In this document: in pieces, positions 27,392 to 36,972 of the stretch | Position numbering within the stretch: the first letter of the stretch is position 1 | Layout of the letters: the number at the start of each line of letters is the position of its first letter | Assembly: GCA_012513515.1 (NCBI GenBank) | Contig: JAAZCA010000029.1 | Location: 169,812 to 233,811 of the forward strand | Direction: 5' to 3' | Source of the DNA: Myxococcales bacterium | GTDB taxonomy: Bacteria > UBA10199 > 2-02-FULL-44-16 > JAAZCA01 | Length of the DNA stretch: 64,000 nucleotides | Notes under the pieces: model-generated | Told to the model about the DNA's origin: nothing | The model's input: the letters and a program-made list of their open reading frames with translations, nothing else | Databases searched by the model: none | Program-made: the position numbers and the translations under genes

Positions 27392-27411
27392 AACTTTCTC
27401 CTTTTGAATCG

Positions 27412-27518
27412 CCGATAACAGTTCCCATCAGTTAACATCGCCCTGCGATGCACCCAGTCCACAAACCGCTGGAATGGAGCTTCGCAAGCCGGTGTTAACA
27501 GACGTTAACCGTTATCGG
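27412..27518 (-). promoter_or_regulatory. Long imperfect stem in the pnp leader
   Basis: Bases 27412-27436 and 27494-27518 are inverted repeats matching at 20 of 25 positions, including CCGATAAC with GTTATCGG and a GTTAAC pair, enclosing a loop of about 57 bases. It resembles the double-stranded leader that RNase III cuts to start PNPase autoregulation in E. coli (inference by position and shape). Confidence 0.6.
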
Positions 27519-27592
27519 ATATGTTGATAACAAATCGTAATCTCCGGAAATAATCATTCGGCGAGACTCAGGAGGGTGATAACTGATAACTT

Positions 27593-27624
27593 AAAAAAAA
27601 GCTCGCCTCTTATCCAGGCGAGCT
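27593..27624 (-). terminator. Rho-independent terminator after rpsO
   Basis: A perfect 9-bp stem AGCTCGCCT / AGGCGAGCT (27600-27608 with 27616-27624), loop of seven, followed by eight T on the minus strand. Outer sequences GGAGGGTG (27571-27578) and CACCCTCC downstream could form a larger enclosing stem. Confidence 0.92.
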
Positions 27625-27667
27625 GTTGTTAAAATTATCAGCACCCTCCTCGTTCAAAAGCCGACCC

Positions 27668-27937
27668 TTACTTCCTTATGCCGAGCCTAGCGATGAGATC
27701 CCTGTAGCGGCTGTCATCGACCTTCTTGAGATAGCTCAAAAGCTTACGTCGGCGCCCAACCATCATCAGCAGACCGCGGCGGCTGGCATGATCTTTCTTA
27801 TGAGCGTCGAAGTGCCCGGCAAGCTTGTCAATCCTCTTCGTGAGGATGGCGACCTGCACCTCAGGCGAACCGGTGTCACCTTCGTGCGTGCGGTAGCTGT
27901 CGATCAACTCTTTTTTCGTCTGTTGCGTCATTGTCAT
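27668..27937 (-). CDS. rpsO: 30S ribosomal protein S15
   Basis: An 89-residue primary rRNA-binding protein. It carries [20 protein letters not shown] and the conserved [20 protein letters not shown] with LLSYLKK after it. The start at 27937 gives the standard length and has GGGGAG nine bases upstream; an ATG two codons later is possible. The open frame to 28018 is not family-like. It precedes pnp in the usual order. Confidence 0.97.
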   Translation of the reverse strand: MTMTQQTKKELIDSYRTHEGDTGSPEVQVAILTKRIDKLAGHFDAHKKDHASRRGLLMMVGRRRKLLSYLKKVDDSRYRDLIARLGIRK

Positions 27938-28020
27938 AGTGGAGGGCTCCCCTATCATGTGCTCTTGGCGCTGTAAAGCTATTTTTAAAGAATTTTTAAA
28001 GAAAATGAATAATTTCAAGG

Positions 28021-28299
28021 AACCTCTGAAAAGCTAGCTGTAACAATAACTTCGACCATGGAGAATTGAGCATCGACCAAAAGATCAAGAAGCTAGAATC
28101 TAGAAGTGAGAAGCGAGATTTCTACAGGCGAGATTTTTCTAGCTTCTAGCCTCTCGCTTCTAGCTTCTGTTTTTCCCCGGTCACGGCTGTTACTGGATCC
28201 CCGATTACACCACTCGGGGATGACAACCTTTTCGCCATTCGGGGATGACAAGCGCATAGCTTTTAGAGACCCCCTGAATTTGCTGATTTTTCGGAGGTT
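28021..28299. mobile_element. MITE-like composite repeat, copy 1 (truB-rpsO gap)
   Basis: It begins AACCTCTGAAAA and ends TTTTCGGAGGTT, an inverted repeat with one mismatch. Inside are a stretch shared with copy 2 (AACAATAACTTCGACCATGG), palindromic AGAAGCTAGAA / TTCTAGCTTCT modules, a GGATCCCCGATT...CGGGGATGAC hairpin and the tract ending in GAATTTGCTGATTTTTC. No ORF. It lies eight bases after the truB stop and upstream of rpsO. Confidence 0.75.
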
Positions 28300-28307
28300 A
28301 CTCAACA

Positions 28308-28985
28308 TCAAATCGCTATCAGGACCCTTTTCCAAAGCCCCGCATCCAATTTTAAGTCATCCAATGTAACCGCTTGAGAAATATCAAATTTTCCGCTTTT
28401 AAGGCGCCTTATTCTTGAGGCATGGCCGCAGGAGCCAATACGCTCCCCAAGATCCCTGCAAAGACTCCTGACGTAGGTGCCGGCCATACATTCAAGCTTC
28501 ATATGAATATCATCGTCACAACTATTTATTATAGATATACTTTTTATTTCAACTGCGCGAGGCTCCAGCTCTATCTTTTCCCCAGCATATGCGGCATGAT
28601 ATGCACGCTGTCCGGCCACCTGAATCGCAGAGTAAATGGGTGGAACCTGCATTATCTTCCCTATAAAATCGGGGATAGAGGCCTTGAGGCGTTCCAACGC
28701 ATCAGATGAAACCGCCGAGGTGGAAAGCACCTCGCCCTGATCATCATCGGTGGAGGTCTTGACTCCGAGCTTCAACACGAATTCATATACCCTTTCCCCG
28801 CCTGAAAGGCTCGAGGCAAGTTTGGTCGCCCCATTTATCACCAAGGGAAGGACGCCGGTCGCGGCGGGATCGAGCGTGCCAAGATGTCCTACCTTCCTGG
28901 CCCCTGTGATACGCCTCACTATCGCGACTATATCATGCGAAGTAAAACCGGCGGGTTTATCGACTACCAATACTCCATCGATCAT
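28308..28985 (-). CDS. truB: tRNA pseudouridine-55 synthase, short form
   Basis: A 225-residue enzyme making pseudouridine 55 in the T-loop of tRNAs. DKPAGFTSHD and the catalytic D39 in HLGTLDPAATGVLPL are clear, as are VPPIYSAIQVAGQRAY and ECMAGTYVRSLCRDLGE. It ends at LKLDAGLWKRVLIAI and lacks the C-terminal PUA-like domain of typical TruB (about 300 residues). A repeat element begins eight bases after the stop, so loss of the tail by insertion is possible. Confidence 0.93.
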   Translation of the reverse strand: MIDGVLVVDKPAGFTSHDIVAIVRRITGARKVGHLGTLDPAATGVLPLVINGATKLASSLSGGERVYEFVLKLGVKTSTDDDQGEVLSTSAVSSDALERLKASIPDFIGKIMQVPPIYSAIQVAGQRAYHAAYAGEKIELEPRAVEIKSISIINSCDDDIHMKLECMAGTYVRSLCRDLGERIGSCGHASRIRRLKSGKFDISQAVTLDDLKLDAGLWKRVLIAI

Positions 28986-28994
28986 GGCTAAAAC

Positions 28995-29969
28995 CTATTC
29001 TCCAAGCTCTTTCTTTACGATCTCCTCGAGCGAACGCTTGGCCTCGCCAAGTGGAAGCTTTATCCTGGCGCCCGCCGCCCTGGCATGACCGCCACCTCCG
29101 AAAAATCTGGCGACCTTCGCCACATCGACGATATCCTTGGATCTCAAACTCACCTTAGTCAGCTCAGGTTCCACCTCACGGAAGAGCGCGGAAACTTCAA
29201 CTCCCGCGATTGAACGCGGGTAGGTCGCGAACTCCTCCGAATGTTCCATCGATGCCCCGCTATCTAACAGCATCTTCTGCGAAATTTCCATGCTGCAGTA
29301 TTTCCCGTTCATCCCTACGGAGATCGTCGAAAGCGACAGCGCAAGAAGGCGAATTGTTTCGATCGGGCGGGACTCTTCGAGATTTTTCGCTGAAGCCCAG
29401 GGATCGGCGCCGAGTTTCACCAGCCTGGAAGCCATCTCGAGCGAATGGGCCGAAGTATTGGAATATTTGAAAAAACCGGTATCAACTACGAGAGTCGTGT
29501 ATATACACTGCGCTATATCCGGCGTAATCTCGAATCCTGCCTCCTCGAGAAGGTGCATGACGACCTCGCCCGTCGAGGCAGCCGCCTTGTCGATGAGCAG
29601 CAGATCGGCCTCGGCCTTCTCGAGCAGATGGTGGTCTATGCAGATGAAGATGTCAGCATCCTTCAAGGCCGCAAACTCTTCAGATATCCGGCTGCGCTGG
29701 GCACAATCGAGCATTATCGCCATATCGAAGTGACGGTCCGCAGGAAATTCCCTCCGAATCTTTTCGGCTTCCGGTAAAAAGACAAGGTTGAAGGGAACTC
29801 CGTCCTTGCTGTACATAAGGACGTCCTTCCCCATCCTGCGGAGCGCTATACCCAGAGCGAGGATGGACCCTATTCCGTCACCGTCCGGATTGAGATGGGA
29901 AGCTATGATGAACGAACGGGCTTTTTTTATCTCATTCGCCAGCGCTCCATAACCTAGATCCTTTGACAT
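28995..29969 (-). CDS. nrnA: Bifunctional oligoribonuclease / PAP phosphatase NrnA (DHH family)
   Basis: About 324 residues. DHH-family motifs: ASHLNPDGDGIGS, the DCA motif in MLDCAQRSRI, IDHHLLEKA, and the DHHA1 domain ending FFGGGGHARAAGARI. It degrades nano-RNAs and dephosphorylates pAp. The start at 29969 has GGAGGG eight bases upstream and follows the rbfA stop by one base. It lies in the conserved infB-rbfA-nrnA-truB string. Confidence 0.93.
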   Translation of the reverse strand: MSKDLGYGALANEIKKARSFIIASHLNPDGDGIGSILALGIALRRMGKDVLMYSKDGVPFNLVFLPEAEKIRREFPADRHFDMAIMLDCAQRSRISEEFAALKDADIFICIDHHLLEKAEADLLLIDKAAASTGEVVMHLLEEAGFEITPDIAQCIYTTLVVDTGFFKYSNTSAHSLEMASRLVKLGADPWASAKNLEESRPIETIRLLALSLSTISVGMNGKYCSMEISQKMLLDSGASMEHSEEFATYPRSIAGVEVSALFREVEPELTKVSLRSKDIVDVAKVARFFGGGGHARAAGARIKLPLGEAKRSLEEIVKKELGE

Positions 29970-29970
29970 T

Positions 29971-30321
29971 TCAGCGCCCTCCGGAAAGCGCATCTATTTT
30001 TTCGCAAAGCTCGATGGATTCATCGAAGAAGAATTTCAGATCGGGAACGAACTTCAAGGCAAGCGCACTGCCGATTTCCCTCTTTAAAAATCCCTTTGCG
30101 CTCTCGAGGCCGGAAGCTGCGCTCAACTTCAATTCGTCGTTCGTGTCGTACATATGGAAATAGACGTAAGCAATTCGCAGGTCCTTGGTCATCCTGACCC
30201 TGGTGATGCGCACATTCACAAGCCTCGGGTCGGCAATACGCATGACGAGGGACTCATTGATCATCATGTATATCTCATCGGCTATTCTGTCGCCTCTGCT
30301 ATACGGTAAATTCTTTGACAT
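29971..30321 (-). CDS. rbfA: Ribosome-binding factor A
   Basis: A 116-residue KH-like protein for late 30S maturation, with LVNVRITRVRMTKDLRIAYV and the C-terminal FVPDLKFFFDESIE. Its place between infB and nrnA is conserved. Confidence 0.95.
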   Translation of the reverse strand: MSKNLPYSRGDRIADEIYMMINESLVMRIADPRLVNVRITRVRMTKDLRIAYVYFHMYDTNDELKLSAASGLESAKGFLKREIGSALALKFVPDLKFFFDESIELCEKIDALSGGR

Positions 30322-30382
30322 CGCTTTAAACCTCTACCTCCCACAAGCGCCTGAAAAAAAACCTCACTGCAAAATAGTATTT

Positions 30383-32830
30383 TTACAGAACGGCTGCGGT
30401 TTTTTCTATGATATAGGCCTCGATCACATCGCCTATCTTTATGTCGTTGAAGTTTTCGAGTCCGATTCCACATTCGTAACCTTCGGCAACCTCTTTTGCA
30501 TCATCCTTGAACCTCTTCAGAGATGAAAGCTTACCTTCGAATACGACGACCTGGTCGCGAACCAGCCTGCCGAAAGCATTACGCTGTATTTTACCCTGAA
30601 TGACATAACATCCGGCGATAGCGCCGACCTTGGATATCCTGAATACGTTTCTGACCTCGGCAGCGCCGATTTCGACCACCTTCTCGTCAGGAGAAAGAAG
30701 GCCTGCCATGGCCTTTTTTACATCATCGATCATCTCATAGATTATTCTGTAGGTCCTTATCTCGACGCCGTCGGCAGCAGCTGCAGACCTGGCTTTTCCG
30801 TCCGGCTGAACGTTGAAACCAAGTATGACAGCCTCGGAAGCCGCAGCGAGCATGACATCGCTCTCTACAATTCCACCAACTGCGGAATGCAGGACTTTTA
30901 ATTTCACTTTGTCGGTGGAGAGTTTTTCCAGAGCGTCCTTAACCGCCTCAGCGGAACCATGGACATCCGACTTGATTATCACTCCAAGTTCCTTGCTCTC
31001 GCCCTCGGAAAGTCGCGCCGACAGATCTTCCAAAGAGATATGTATGTCGCTAGATAGACCCCTCTTGCGCATCTTCTCCCTTCTCTGGTCCACCACCATT
31101 TTTGCGCTGCGATCGTCGGCAACGCCTACCATATCATCGCCCGCGGTGGGAGTGCCGGAAAGACCCAGGATCTCTACCGGCTGCGAGATATGTGCCTCCT
31201 TGACCGGCTTGCCTTCATGGTCGAACATAGCCCTGACTTTTCCATCTACGCTTCCGCAAACGATATAGGATCCGACCTTGAGCGTACCTTCCTGGATAAG
31301 TACGGTAGCCACAGGCCCCCTGCCCTTATCAAGTCTGGCTTCTATGACGACTCCCTTGGCGCGGATGGTGGGATCGGCTTTGAGGTCGAGCATCTCCGCC
31401 TGAAGAAGGACCATCTCCAAAAGCCTGTCGATCCCTTCGCCGGTTTTTGCGGAGGTATGTACGCATATGACATCCCCGCCCCACTCTTCAGGGACAAGTC
31501 CGTGTTCCGTAAGCGCTTGGCGAATCCTGTCGGGCTGAGCCTCATGCTTGTCCATCTTGTTGATCGCCACGATGATCGGAACACCGGCCGCCTTGGAGTG
31601 ATCTATAGCCTCGATTGTCTGAGGCATTATTCCATCGTCGGCAGCGATCACCAGAATAACTATATCCGTCAATTGGGCGCCGCGGGCTCGCATCATCGTG
31701 AAAGCTTCATGGCCAGGGGTGTCCAAAAATGTAATATTCCCCTTACTGTGTTTCACCTCGTATGCGCCTATGTGCTGGGTGATTCCGCCAGCCTCACGAT
31801 CTGCTACGCTGCTCTTCCTTATGTAGTCCAACACTGAGGTTTTGCCATGATCGACGTGACCCATGACAGTAACTACAGGCGCCCTCGGTACAAAATTTCC
31901 TGCCGAAGCGCGAGCTTCGGGTTCGGCGAGTATTTCCTCTTCCCTGAACGCGGTGTTTTCAACCGTGAACCCGTTTTCCTCTGCGATCAGCTGTGCCGTA
32001 TCAACATCTATGTGCTGGTTGATCGTAGCCATGACTCCAAGGGAGATCAGCCTTTTGATGATATCCGCAGCTTTCACGCCAAGGGTCTGGGATAACGCCG
32101 AGACGCTTATCTCGCCCTCTATCCGAATGATCTTCTTGATCGCCTTTCTTTCAGTGATCTGAGTTTTCTTGAAATCCTTGCGTACGGTTTTTTTCTTTCG
32201 CCCGGAGATAGCTGGTTGAAAAACCCTATCCCCCACAGCGGCAGCCGAAGGCTCCATGTCATCTTCGGTATATTTTTTGAGACCTCCCGCGCGCTGTATG
32301 GCCTCCATCTCCAGCTCGTCACGGCTTTTCTTTCTGCGAGTCCTTTTGAATTTATCACGCCAATCTTCCTTGAGGCTGATGATCTCGACCGTCCCATCGG
32401 CAGCGACTGTCGTTTGCTGAGGAGTCGGAGCCGGGCGCTCCAGAACTATGTGTCCCACAACGCCTATCTTCTTTTCGGCCTCGCTCGGGGCTTTCAGTTT
32501 TAAACCTTCATCTGCAGCAACGGATTCACCACCTTCATCTCTTGGCTCTGCTTTTTCGGAGGGAATTTCCTGTGGAGTTGCCTCCTGAACTATCTGTTCC
32601 GGCTTCGGCTCGGCAGCCGGCTGCTTTTCGGCAGTCTCTTGCGGTGCAGCTTCGGGTTGAAGGACTTGTTGAGTTGCGGACTCGACCGCAGATTCCTCCT
32701 GTGCAGGCTGCACAGGGACTTCCGGCTCGACGACCTTCTTGGCCCTTCGCCTGATTATCGTCGTGGTAACCCTTTTCTCAACGACTTTCGTTGCCGATTC
32801 ACTATTCTCGTTTTTAAGCTCTTCAGACAT
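30383..32830 (-). CDS. infB: Translation initiation factor IF-2
   Basis: An 815-residue GTPase placing initiator tRNA on the 30S subunit. A low-complexity Pro/Glu/Ala N-terminus (about 1-170) is followed by an IF2-N domain ([20 protein letters not shown]), the G domain with [20 protein letters not shown] and NKMDKH, and the C1/C2 domains ending in the [20 protein letters not shown] region. Length and order are normal. Confidence 0.98.
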   Translation of the reverse strand: MSEELKNENSESATKVVEKRVTTTIIRRRAKKVVEPEVPVQPAQEESAVESATQQVLQPEAAPQETAEKQPAAEPKPEQIVQEATPQEIPSEKAEPRDEGGESVAADEGLKLKAPSEAEKKIGVVGHIVLERPAPTPQQTTVAADGTVEIISLKEDWRDKFKRTRRKKSRDELEMEAIQRAGGLKKYTEDDMEPSAAAVGDRVFQPAISGRKKKTVRKDFKKTQITERKAIKKIIRIEGEISVSALSQTLGVKAADIIKRLISLGVMATINQHIDVDTAQLIAEENGFTVENTAFREEEILAEPEARASAGNFVPRAPVVTVMGHVDHGKTSVLDYIRKSSVADREAGGITQHIGAYEVKHSKGNITFLDTPGHEAFTMMRARGAQLTDIVILVIAADDGIMPQTIEAIDHSKAAGVPIIVAINKMDKHEAQPDRIRQALTEHGLVPEEWGGDVICVHTSAKTGEGIDRLLEMVLLQAEMLDLKADPTIRAKGVVIEARLDKGRGPVATVLIQEGTLKVGSYIVCGSVDGKVRAMFDHEGKPVKEAHISQPVEILGLSGTPTAGDDMVGVADDRSAKMVVDQRREKMRKRGLSSDIHISLEDLSARLSEGESKELGVIIKSDVHGSAEAVKDALEKLSTDKVKLKVLHSAVGGIVESDVMLAAASEAVILGFNVQPDGKARSAAAADGVEIRTYRIIYEMIDDVKKAMAGLLSPDEKVVEIGAAEVRNVFRISKVGAIAGCYVIQGKIQRNAFGRLVRDQVVVFEGKLSSLKRFKDDAKEVAEGYECGIGLENFNDIKIGDVIEAYIIEKTAAVL

Positions 32831-32876
32831 GCCTGGTTCCTTCTTTTACTCTGGTTGTTTTAATCTCTCTAAAAAA

Positions 32877-34304
32877 TCAGCTCGCCGAATCTTCCCCTTC
32901 GGAGGCCGACTCGGAAGAATCAGCAATATCCTCAGCTGCTGCTGCGGCCATGGCGGCTTCCTCCGCCAACCTGGCTTCCTCCTCAGCGGCCTTGCGAGCC
33001 TTCTCCTCTGCCTCCTCCACCTTCAGCATTTCGGATATCATGGCCTCGGTGCTCTTTCCCTCCGCCAAAGCAACTCGCGCCATCTCATGCAGACGTTTCG
33101 CGTTATCCTCGCTGATACCGGGAACCTGTTTGAACTCCTCGAAGTCGGAATTGCCTATGTCTTCAAAGCTCCTGAAGGTATGCGAATAGAGGAGCATGGC
33201 CATGCTCGCATCGATGTCCAGGACGTCGCACAGAACCTTGCGCGCACGTTCGGCGACCTTCTCGATCTTGGTCTCGCTGAAGACATCGATATTCCATCCG
33301 GTCAGCTGGGCAGCAAGGCGCACGTTCTGACCCCGCCTGCCTATAGCCAGCGAAAGCTGGTCATCCGGAACGACGACTTCCATAACATGCTCGCGTTCTC
33401 TGATGATTACCTTCACAACCTCTGCGGGAGCAAGGGCGTTGCAGACAAAGCGCGCAGGATCATTTTCCCATTCGACGATATCTATCTTTTCACCTTTCAG
33501 CTCGCTGACGACGTTCTGGACTCTCGCCCCCTTGATCCCTACGCATGCGCCGACGGGATCGACATCCTGATCCTTCGAGTAGACTGCTATTTTGGAACGA
33601 ACGCCGGGCTCTCTCGCCGCACAACGTATCTCGACTATTCCTTCAGCTATTTCCGGAACCTCCATCGTAAAAAGCCCGGTCAAAAGCCCCAAGTGCTTTC
33701 TGGAAAGGACTACCGCCGGGCCGCGCCCTTCCCTGTCGATCCTCAGGAAGTACCCCTGCAGGCGCTCTCCGGCACGATAGCTCTCGCTCGGGACCTGTTC
33801 GACCTTTGGCAGTACAGCCTCGGTGCGCCCGAGGTCTATGACGATATCGCCTTTTTCAAAGCGGCGTACTACTCCGGTGATGAGCTCGCCGAGCCTGTCC
33901 TTGAATTCATCATAGACAACTTGGCGCTCAGCGTCGCGAACCTTCTGGATGACAACCTGCTTGGCGGTCTGCGCGGCAATCCTTCCGAAGACGGAGGGGT
34001 CCATCTTGACGCCTATGCTGTCTCCGATCTCGGCCTCCGGATCTAGCTCCCTCGCCTTTGAAAGATCCATCTCGACGTTCTCATCGGCGACCGTTTCAAC
34101 GGCCGTCTTGAACTGAAAGAGCTCTATTTCGCCGAAATCTTCGTTGAAGTGGGCCTCGAGGTCCCCGAGGTAGCCCCACTTTTTTCGGGCTGCGCTGAGA
34201 AACGCCTCCTCAATGGCCGTTATGAGCATCTCGCGCGGTATGCCCTTGTCTTTACTTACCTGATCGAGCACCTTACCTAGATTCTGAAACATTCCCGAAC
34301 TCAT
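32877..34304 (-). CDS. nusA: Transcription termination/antitermination factor NusA
   Basis: About 475 residues: NusA-N with FQNLGKVLDQVSKDKGIPRE, an S1 domain (ELITGVVRRFEKGDIVIDLG), KH1 and KH2 (GVRSKIAVYSKDQDVDPVGA; SLAIGRRGQNVRLAAQLTGW), one helix-hairpin-helix repeat (FEDIGNSDFEEFKQVPGISE) and an Ala/Glu-rich acidic tail. The start at 34304 has GGAGG five bases upstream and lies one base after the rimP stop; the longer frame overlaps rimP. A terminator-like hairpin in the rimP leader may let NusA tune its own operon. Confidence 0.97.
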   Translation of the reverse strand: MSSGMFQNLGKVLDQVSKDKGIPREMLITAIEEAFLSAARKKWGYLGDLEAHFNEDFGEIELFQFKTAVETVADENVEMDLSKARELDPEAEIGDSIGVKMDPSVFGRIAAQTAKQVVIQKVRDAERQVVYDEFKDRLGELITGVVRRFEKGDIVIDLGRTEAVLPKVEQVPSESYRAGERLQGYFLRIDREGRGPAVVLSRKHLGLLTGLFTMEVPEIAEGIVEIRCAAREPGVRSKIAVYSKDQDVDPVGACVGIKGARVQNVVSELKGEKIDIVEWENDPARFVCNALAPAEVVKVIIREREHVMEVVVPDDQLSLAIGRRGQNVRLAAQLTGWNIDVFSETKIEKVAERARKVLCDVLDIDASMAMLLYSHTFRSFEDIGNSDFEEFKQVPGISEDNAKRLHEMARVALAEGKSTEAMISEMLKVEEAEEKARKAAEEEARLAEEAAMAAAAAEDIADSSESASEGEDSAS

Positions 34305-34305
34305 A

Positions 34306-34815
34306 CTATCCTCCGGCATTGCATTTCCATTTTGTTCCCTTCTTTTGTGATTTAAAGGGGTCCTCATCTATCCGGGCCTTGCCAAGCTCGGCGATGGGTA
34401 CATTATAATTTTTCCCGTCTATCGTCACCACGACGTCATCACCGCTGAGACCGACGAGTTCTCCTTTGAAATTGCTCCTGCCACCTACTGGATTCCTGGT
34501 CTTCATCCTAACGATCGAACCGGCATATCTTTCGAAATCCTCTCGCTTCCTCAAGGGACGGTTTATTCCGGGGGAAGAGATTTCCAGGACATATTTTTCG
34601 GGTATAAGCTCTTCTACCTCTATCAGATCCTCGACGGCATGTGAGGCTGCCGAACAATCGTCAATCGTAACTCCCCCCGGCCTATCTATATAGATGCGCA
34701 GAATCCTCCGCCCCCCCTCCACAGCAAACTCCCTATCCACCAGCTCATATCCGAGATTTGCCAGTACGGGGGAGACCAGGTCCTCGATCTTAGTGAGTAT
34801 TACGGCACTATCCAT
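34306..34815 (-). CDS. rimP: Ribosome maturation factor RimP
   Basis: A 169-residue protein for 30S assembly, with LGYELVDREFAVEGGRRILR, VEDLIEVEELIPEKYVLEIS and the SSPGINRPLRKREDFERYAG stretch, then a C-terminal Sm-like domain. It heads the rimP-nusA-infB operon. AAGGGA is directly against the ATG, an unusually short spacing. Confidence 0.95.
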   Translation of the reverse strand: MDSAVILTKIEDLVSPVLANLGYELVDREFAVEGGRRILRIYIDRPGGVTIDDCSAASHAVEDLIEVEELIPEKYVLEISSPGINRPLRKREDFERYAGSIVRMKTRNPVGGRSNFKGELVGLSGDDVVVTIDGKNYNVPIAELGKARIDEDPFKSQKKGTKWKCNAGG

Positions 34816-34845
34816 TCCCTTAGCGTCTCTTTTCCGTGTTAGACC

Positions 34846-34872
34846 AAAAAAAATGGGCTCCCGCAGGGCCCA
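34846..34872 (-). terminator. Terminator-like hairpin in the rimP-nusA leader
   Basis: TGGGCTC and GGGCCCA pair (one G-U) around a 5-base loop, followed on the minus strand by eight T (34846-34853). It lies between a predicted promoter (34908-34937) and the rimP start at 34815, so it is either an attenuator or the terminator of the upstream lipoprotein gene. Confidence 0.8.
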
Positions 34873-34907
34873 AAGAAGAAAACTCGATGAGGTTTGATAC
34901 GGGCGGG

Positions 34908-34937
34908 ACTATATATACAAAGCTGAAAGAGGCGCAA
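34908..34937 (-). promoter_or_regulatory. Promoter candidate of the rimP-nusA-infB operon
   Basis: TTGCGC (34932-34937) followed after 16-18 bases by overlapping TATATA / TATAGT hexamers (34908-34915) on the minus strand. Initiation would give a leader of about 85-90 bases containing the terminator-like hairpin. Confidence 0.5.
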
Positions 34938-35011
34938 GGAAAAAGTTAATTATTTTCATAGGGAAAGCTTCGGAGAGAAGGTCTCGAATATGATGAAACT
35001 CCTGTAAAAAA

Positions 35012-36091
35012 TCACAAAATGCCGGGGGTCGGCATGGGAAGCGTCACAAAATCCGAAAGGTTATCATCGCTGTCAGCCCCGCCTACCCGGGAAAGGCTGG
35101 AACCAGCCGGAACCCTCGGGGCAGGTTCTCCCTCGAGACAGGGAAGCCCGCTATCAACGAACCGGGAGGTTACATCACCGTAGCCGAGCGCATCCACAAC
35201 CCTTCCCGAAGCATCGACGAGTATCGCGCAGTCCGGACCATTTTGTGGGTCGAAATTCTCCACATGATTCGCCCCCTCCACAAAGCTCTCCCTGCTCGAT
35301 CCGGTCTTCGCGTCGGCGATCAGAAAAATCCCGTCATCGGGGATGATGGATTTAGCGGGAAGCCTGATGGTATCCTTTACGGCGCCATCGTCCCCATTTG
35401 CAAGGTAGATGGCATATCCGGATATCTCTTTGTTGGGCTCGCCAAACAGCTCTATGAAGACATTTCCATTTGTATCGACCCCTGGCACATCGTACAAAAT
35501 CTCATTTATCACCAGATATGATGGCCTCTCCGGCGGGGCGGGCTTGTAGCTTCCACCCCCGCTGGGACTCGTTTCTCCGGGGTAGTGCGACCCATCCCAA
35601 CCTTCCCCTCCCTCCGAAACGATAAATCTGCTCACGAATGGAGAGTGTATGCGCACGGGGTTCTGGGAAAGCGGCACAAGCTTCTCGCTGAAGACGAGCC
35701 TTGTAACCACGATCGCATATTCACCGGGATGGTAAGGGTCGAGACTTTCGAACGACACCACCTTGCCGTCATCGCTGACATGGAAACGCCCAGCCCTGCC
35801 TATCAAATCCCCCTCTATCGCACTTTCAGATATATCCTCATCGGATTCTTCCCCCTGCGCCTCGACCACCACGACAGATTTGGAGTCTATGCTGTCCGGA
35901 TACACAGGCTCGGAAAATTCGATCTCTATCCTCTCATAGGGCGACGCAAAGGACATCCGTTCCGGAAAAACTGAGACGACCCTGGGCTGCGAATCGGAGA
36001 GCATGGAGATATCGGGAACCGAAACGCCGCCGCATCCTGAAAATAAAAATATCAAAAGTATGACAGCTCCAGTATAGATTGATCTTTTCAT
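35012..36091 (-). CDS. Lipoprotein with Ig-like and lamin-tail domains
   Basis: A 359-residue protein. The signal peptide MKRSIYTGAVILLIFLFSGC has the lipobox LFSGC with Cys20 as the lipidation site. Residues about 35-125 resemble a bacterial Ig-like domain (SVFPERMSFASPYERIEIEF, SKSVVVVEA); residues about 195-345 match a lamin-tail domain (YLVINEILYDVPGVDTNGNV, FIELFGEPNKEISGYAIYLA). Such proteins are usually surface or periplasmic. GGGAGAAGGT precedes the start. It follows the next listed exported protein by 33 bases. Confidence 0.8.
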   Translation of the reverse strand: MKRSIYTGAVILLIFLFSGCGGVSVPDISMLSDSQPRVVSVFPERMSFASPYERIEIEFSEPVYPDSIDSKSVVVVEAQGEESDEDISESAIEGDLIGRAGRFHVSDDGKVVSFESLDPYHPGEYAIVVTRLVFSEKLVPLSQNPVRIHSPFVSRFIVSEGGEGWDGSHYPGETSPSGGGSYKPAPPERPSYLVINEILYDVPGVDTNGNVFIELFGEPNKEISGYAIYLANGDDGAVKDTIRLPAKSIIPDDGIFLIADAKTGSSRESFVEGANHVENFDPQNGPDCAILVDASGRVVDALGYGDVTSRFVDSGLPCLEGEPAPRVPAGSSLSRVGGADSDDNLSDFVTLPMPTPGIL

Positions 36092-36124
36092 ACCTTCTCC
36101 CTTCCCGATTTAAACCCTCGATAT

Positions 36125-36793
36125 TCAATCGATCTGTTTTCCGAACCAGCCGCCCGTCATCGCATCGAGCGCCGCCGTAGCCTCCCGCATAGCCACCTCC
36201 TTCATGAAAAGCTCCCGTTTCAGCGTCCCCCTGTCGGCATTTTCGGAACGGAGTTCTTTCTTTATGAAGTCTATTTCACCAGCAAAGCGCTCGCGGTCGT
36301 AGTAGCTTTTACTCACCTCTGAGAGAAGGGTCTGTCTCTCCCTCGCGAGATTTCTTGCCTCCGCCGAGATCGCTAATGAATCGCGGCTGAAGAGAGCCTC
36401 CCCCAAATGCCAGGTAGCCCTGACCTCCACGTTCTGACCCAGATCGTTGTTGTAGCCGTATTTGCCCTCGTCGGGGCCGACCATAACGCCGGCGCTTCCG
36501 ACATAAACATTATCATTGACGTCGACGGCGACTACGTCCCTCGCGCGGCGCTGATACCCGACCTCCAGCTTCGGAAGCAGCGCCTGAAGCTTCACCCTCT
36601 TGCGCCATGAGGATATCTCCTCAGGCTCGAGGCGGGCGTGCGCGATCGCCCTCGCCTGCACCTCGGATATGGAGGGAATTGGGGGTTCGCCCGTTGTACT
36701 TTCGTACGTGGATTTGGCTGGCGCAATGGCAAGAATGAGGAGGGCGATCGCACAAATTTTCATAACCGAAGGACAAAGCAATCGCTGTGCCAT
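36125..36793 (-). CDS. Exported coiled-coil protein, TolC-like
   Basis: A 222-residue protein with a signal peptide (about MKICAIALLILAIAPAKS). Most of the mature part is helical (for example AISAEARNLARERQTLLSEV, YYDRERFAGEIDFIKKELRS), reminiscent of one half of a TolC-type outer-membrane efflux protein, with a beta-like segment LEVGYQRRARDVVAVDVNDN in between. It is too short for a complete TolC. Neither the ATG at 36793 nor that at 36763 has a good Shine-Dalgarno; the second gives a more standard signal peptide. Confidence 0.6.
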   Translation of the reverse strand: MAQRLLCPSVMKICAIALLILAIAPAKSTYESTTGEPPIPSISEVQARAIAHARLEPEEISSWRKRVKLQALLPKLEVGYQRRARDVVAVDVNDNVYVGSAGVMVGPDEGKYGYNNDLGQNVEVRATWHLGEALFSRDSLAISAEARNLARERQTLLSEVSKSYYDRERFAGEIDFIKKELRSENADRGTLKRELFMKEVAMREATAALDAMTGGWFGKQID

Positions 36794-36972
36794 AAAAACT
36801 TTTTATTTTTCGCCGCCCAGCATGAATGAAGGTGCAGCAAAATCATCCAACCTGCTCGTTATCAGTCAGGAGGTCATGCGCCTCCACTCCGGGCATCAGC
36901 TGGCAAAGCCCTTCTGATCGCAATCCGAAGGGGATTCAAAACGGGCCTGGATATTGCAAAGCCACGCGCACG

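Noticed and set aside
28021-28299. Repeat tract considered as a tRNA-like or small-RNA gene
   Set aside because: Recurs with the same ends in other gaps and in inverted orientation; behaves as a repeat element.
32739-34046. Long plus-strand ORF of 435 codons antisense to nusA
   Set aside because: It mirrors the well-supported nusA frame, has no recognisable domain, and low-complexity Leu/Ser runs reflect nusA codon usage.
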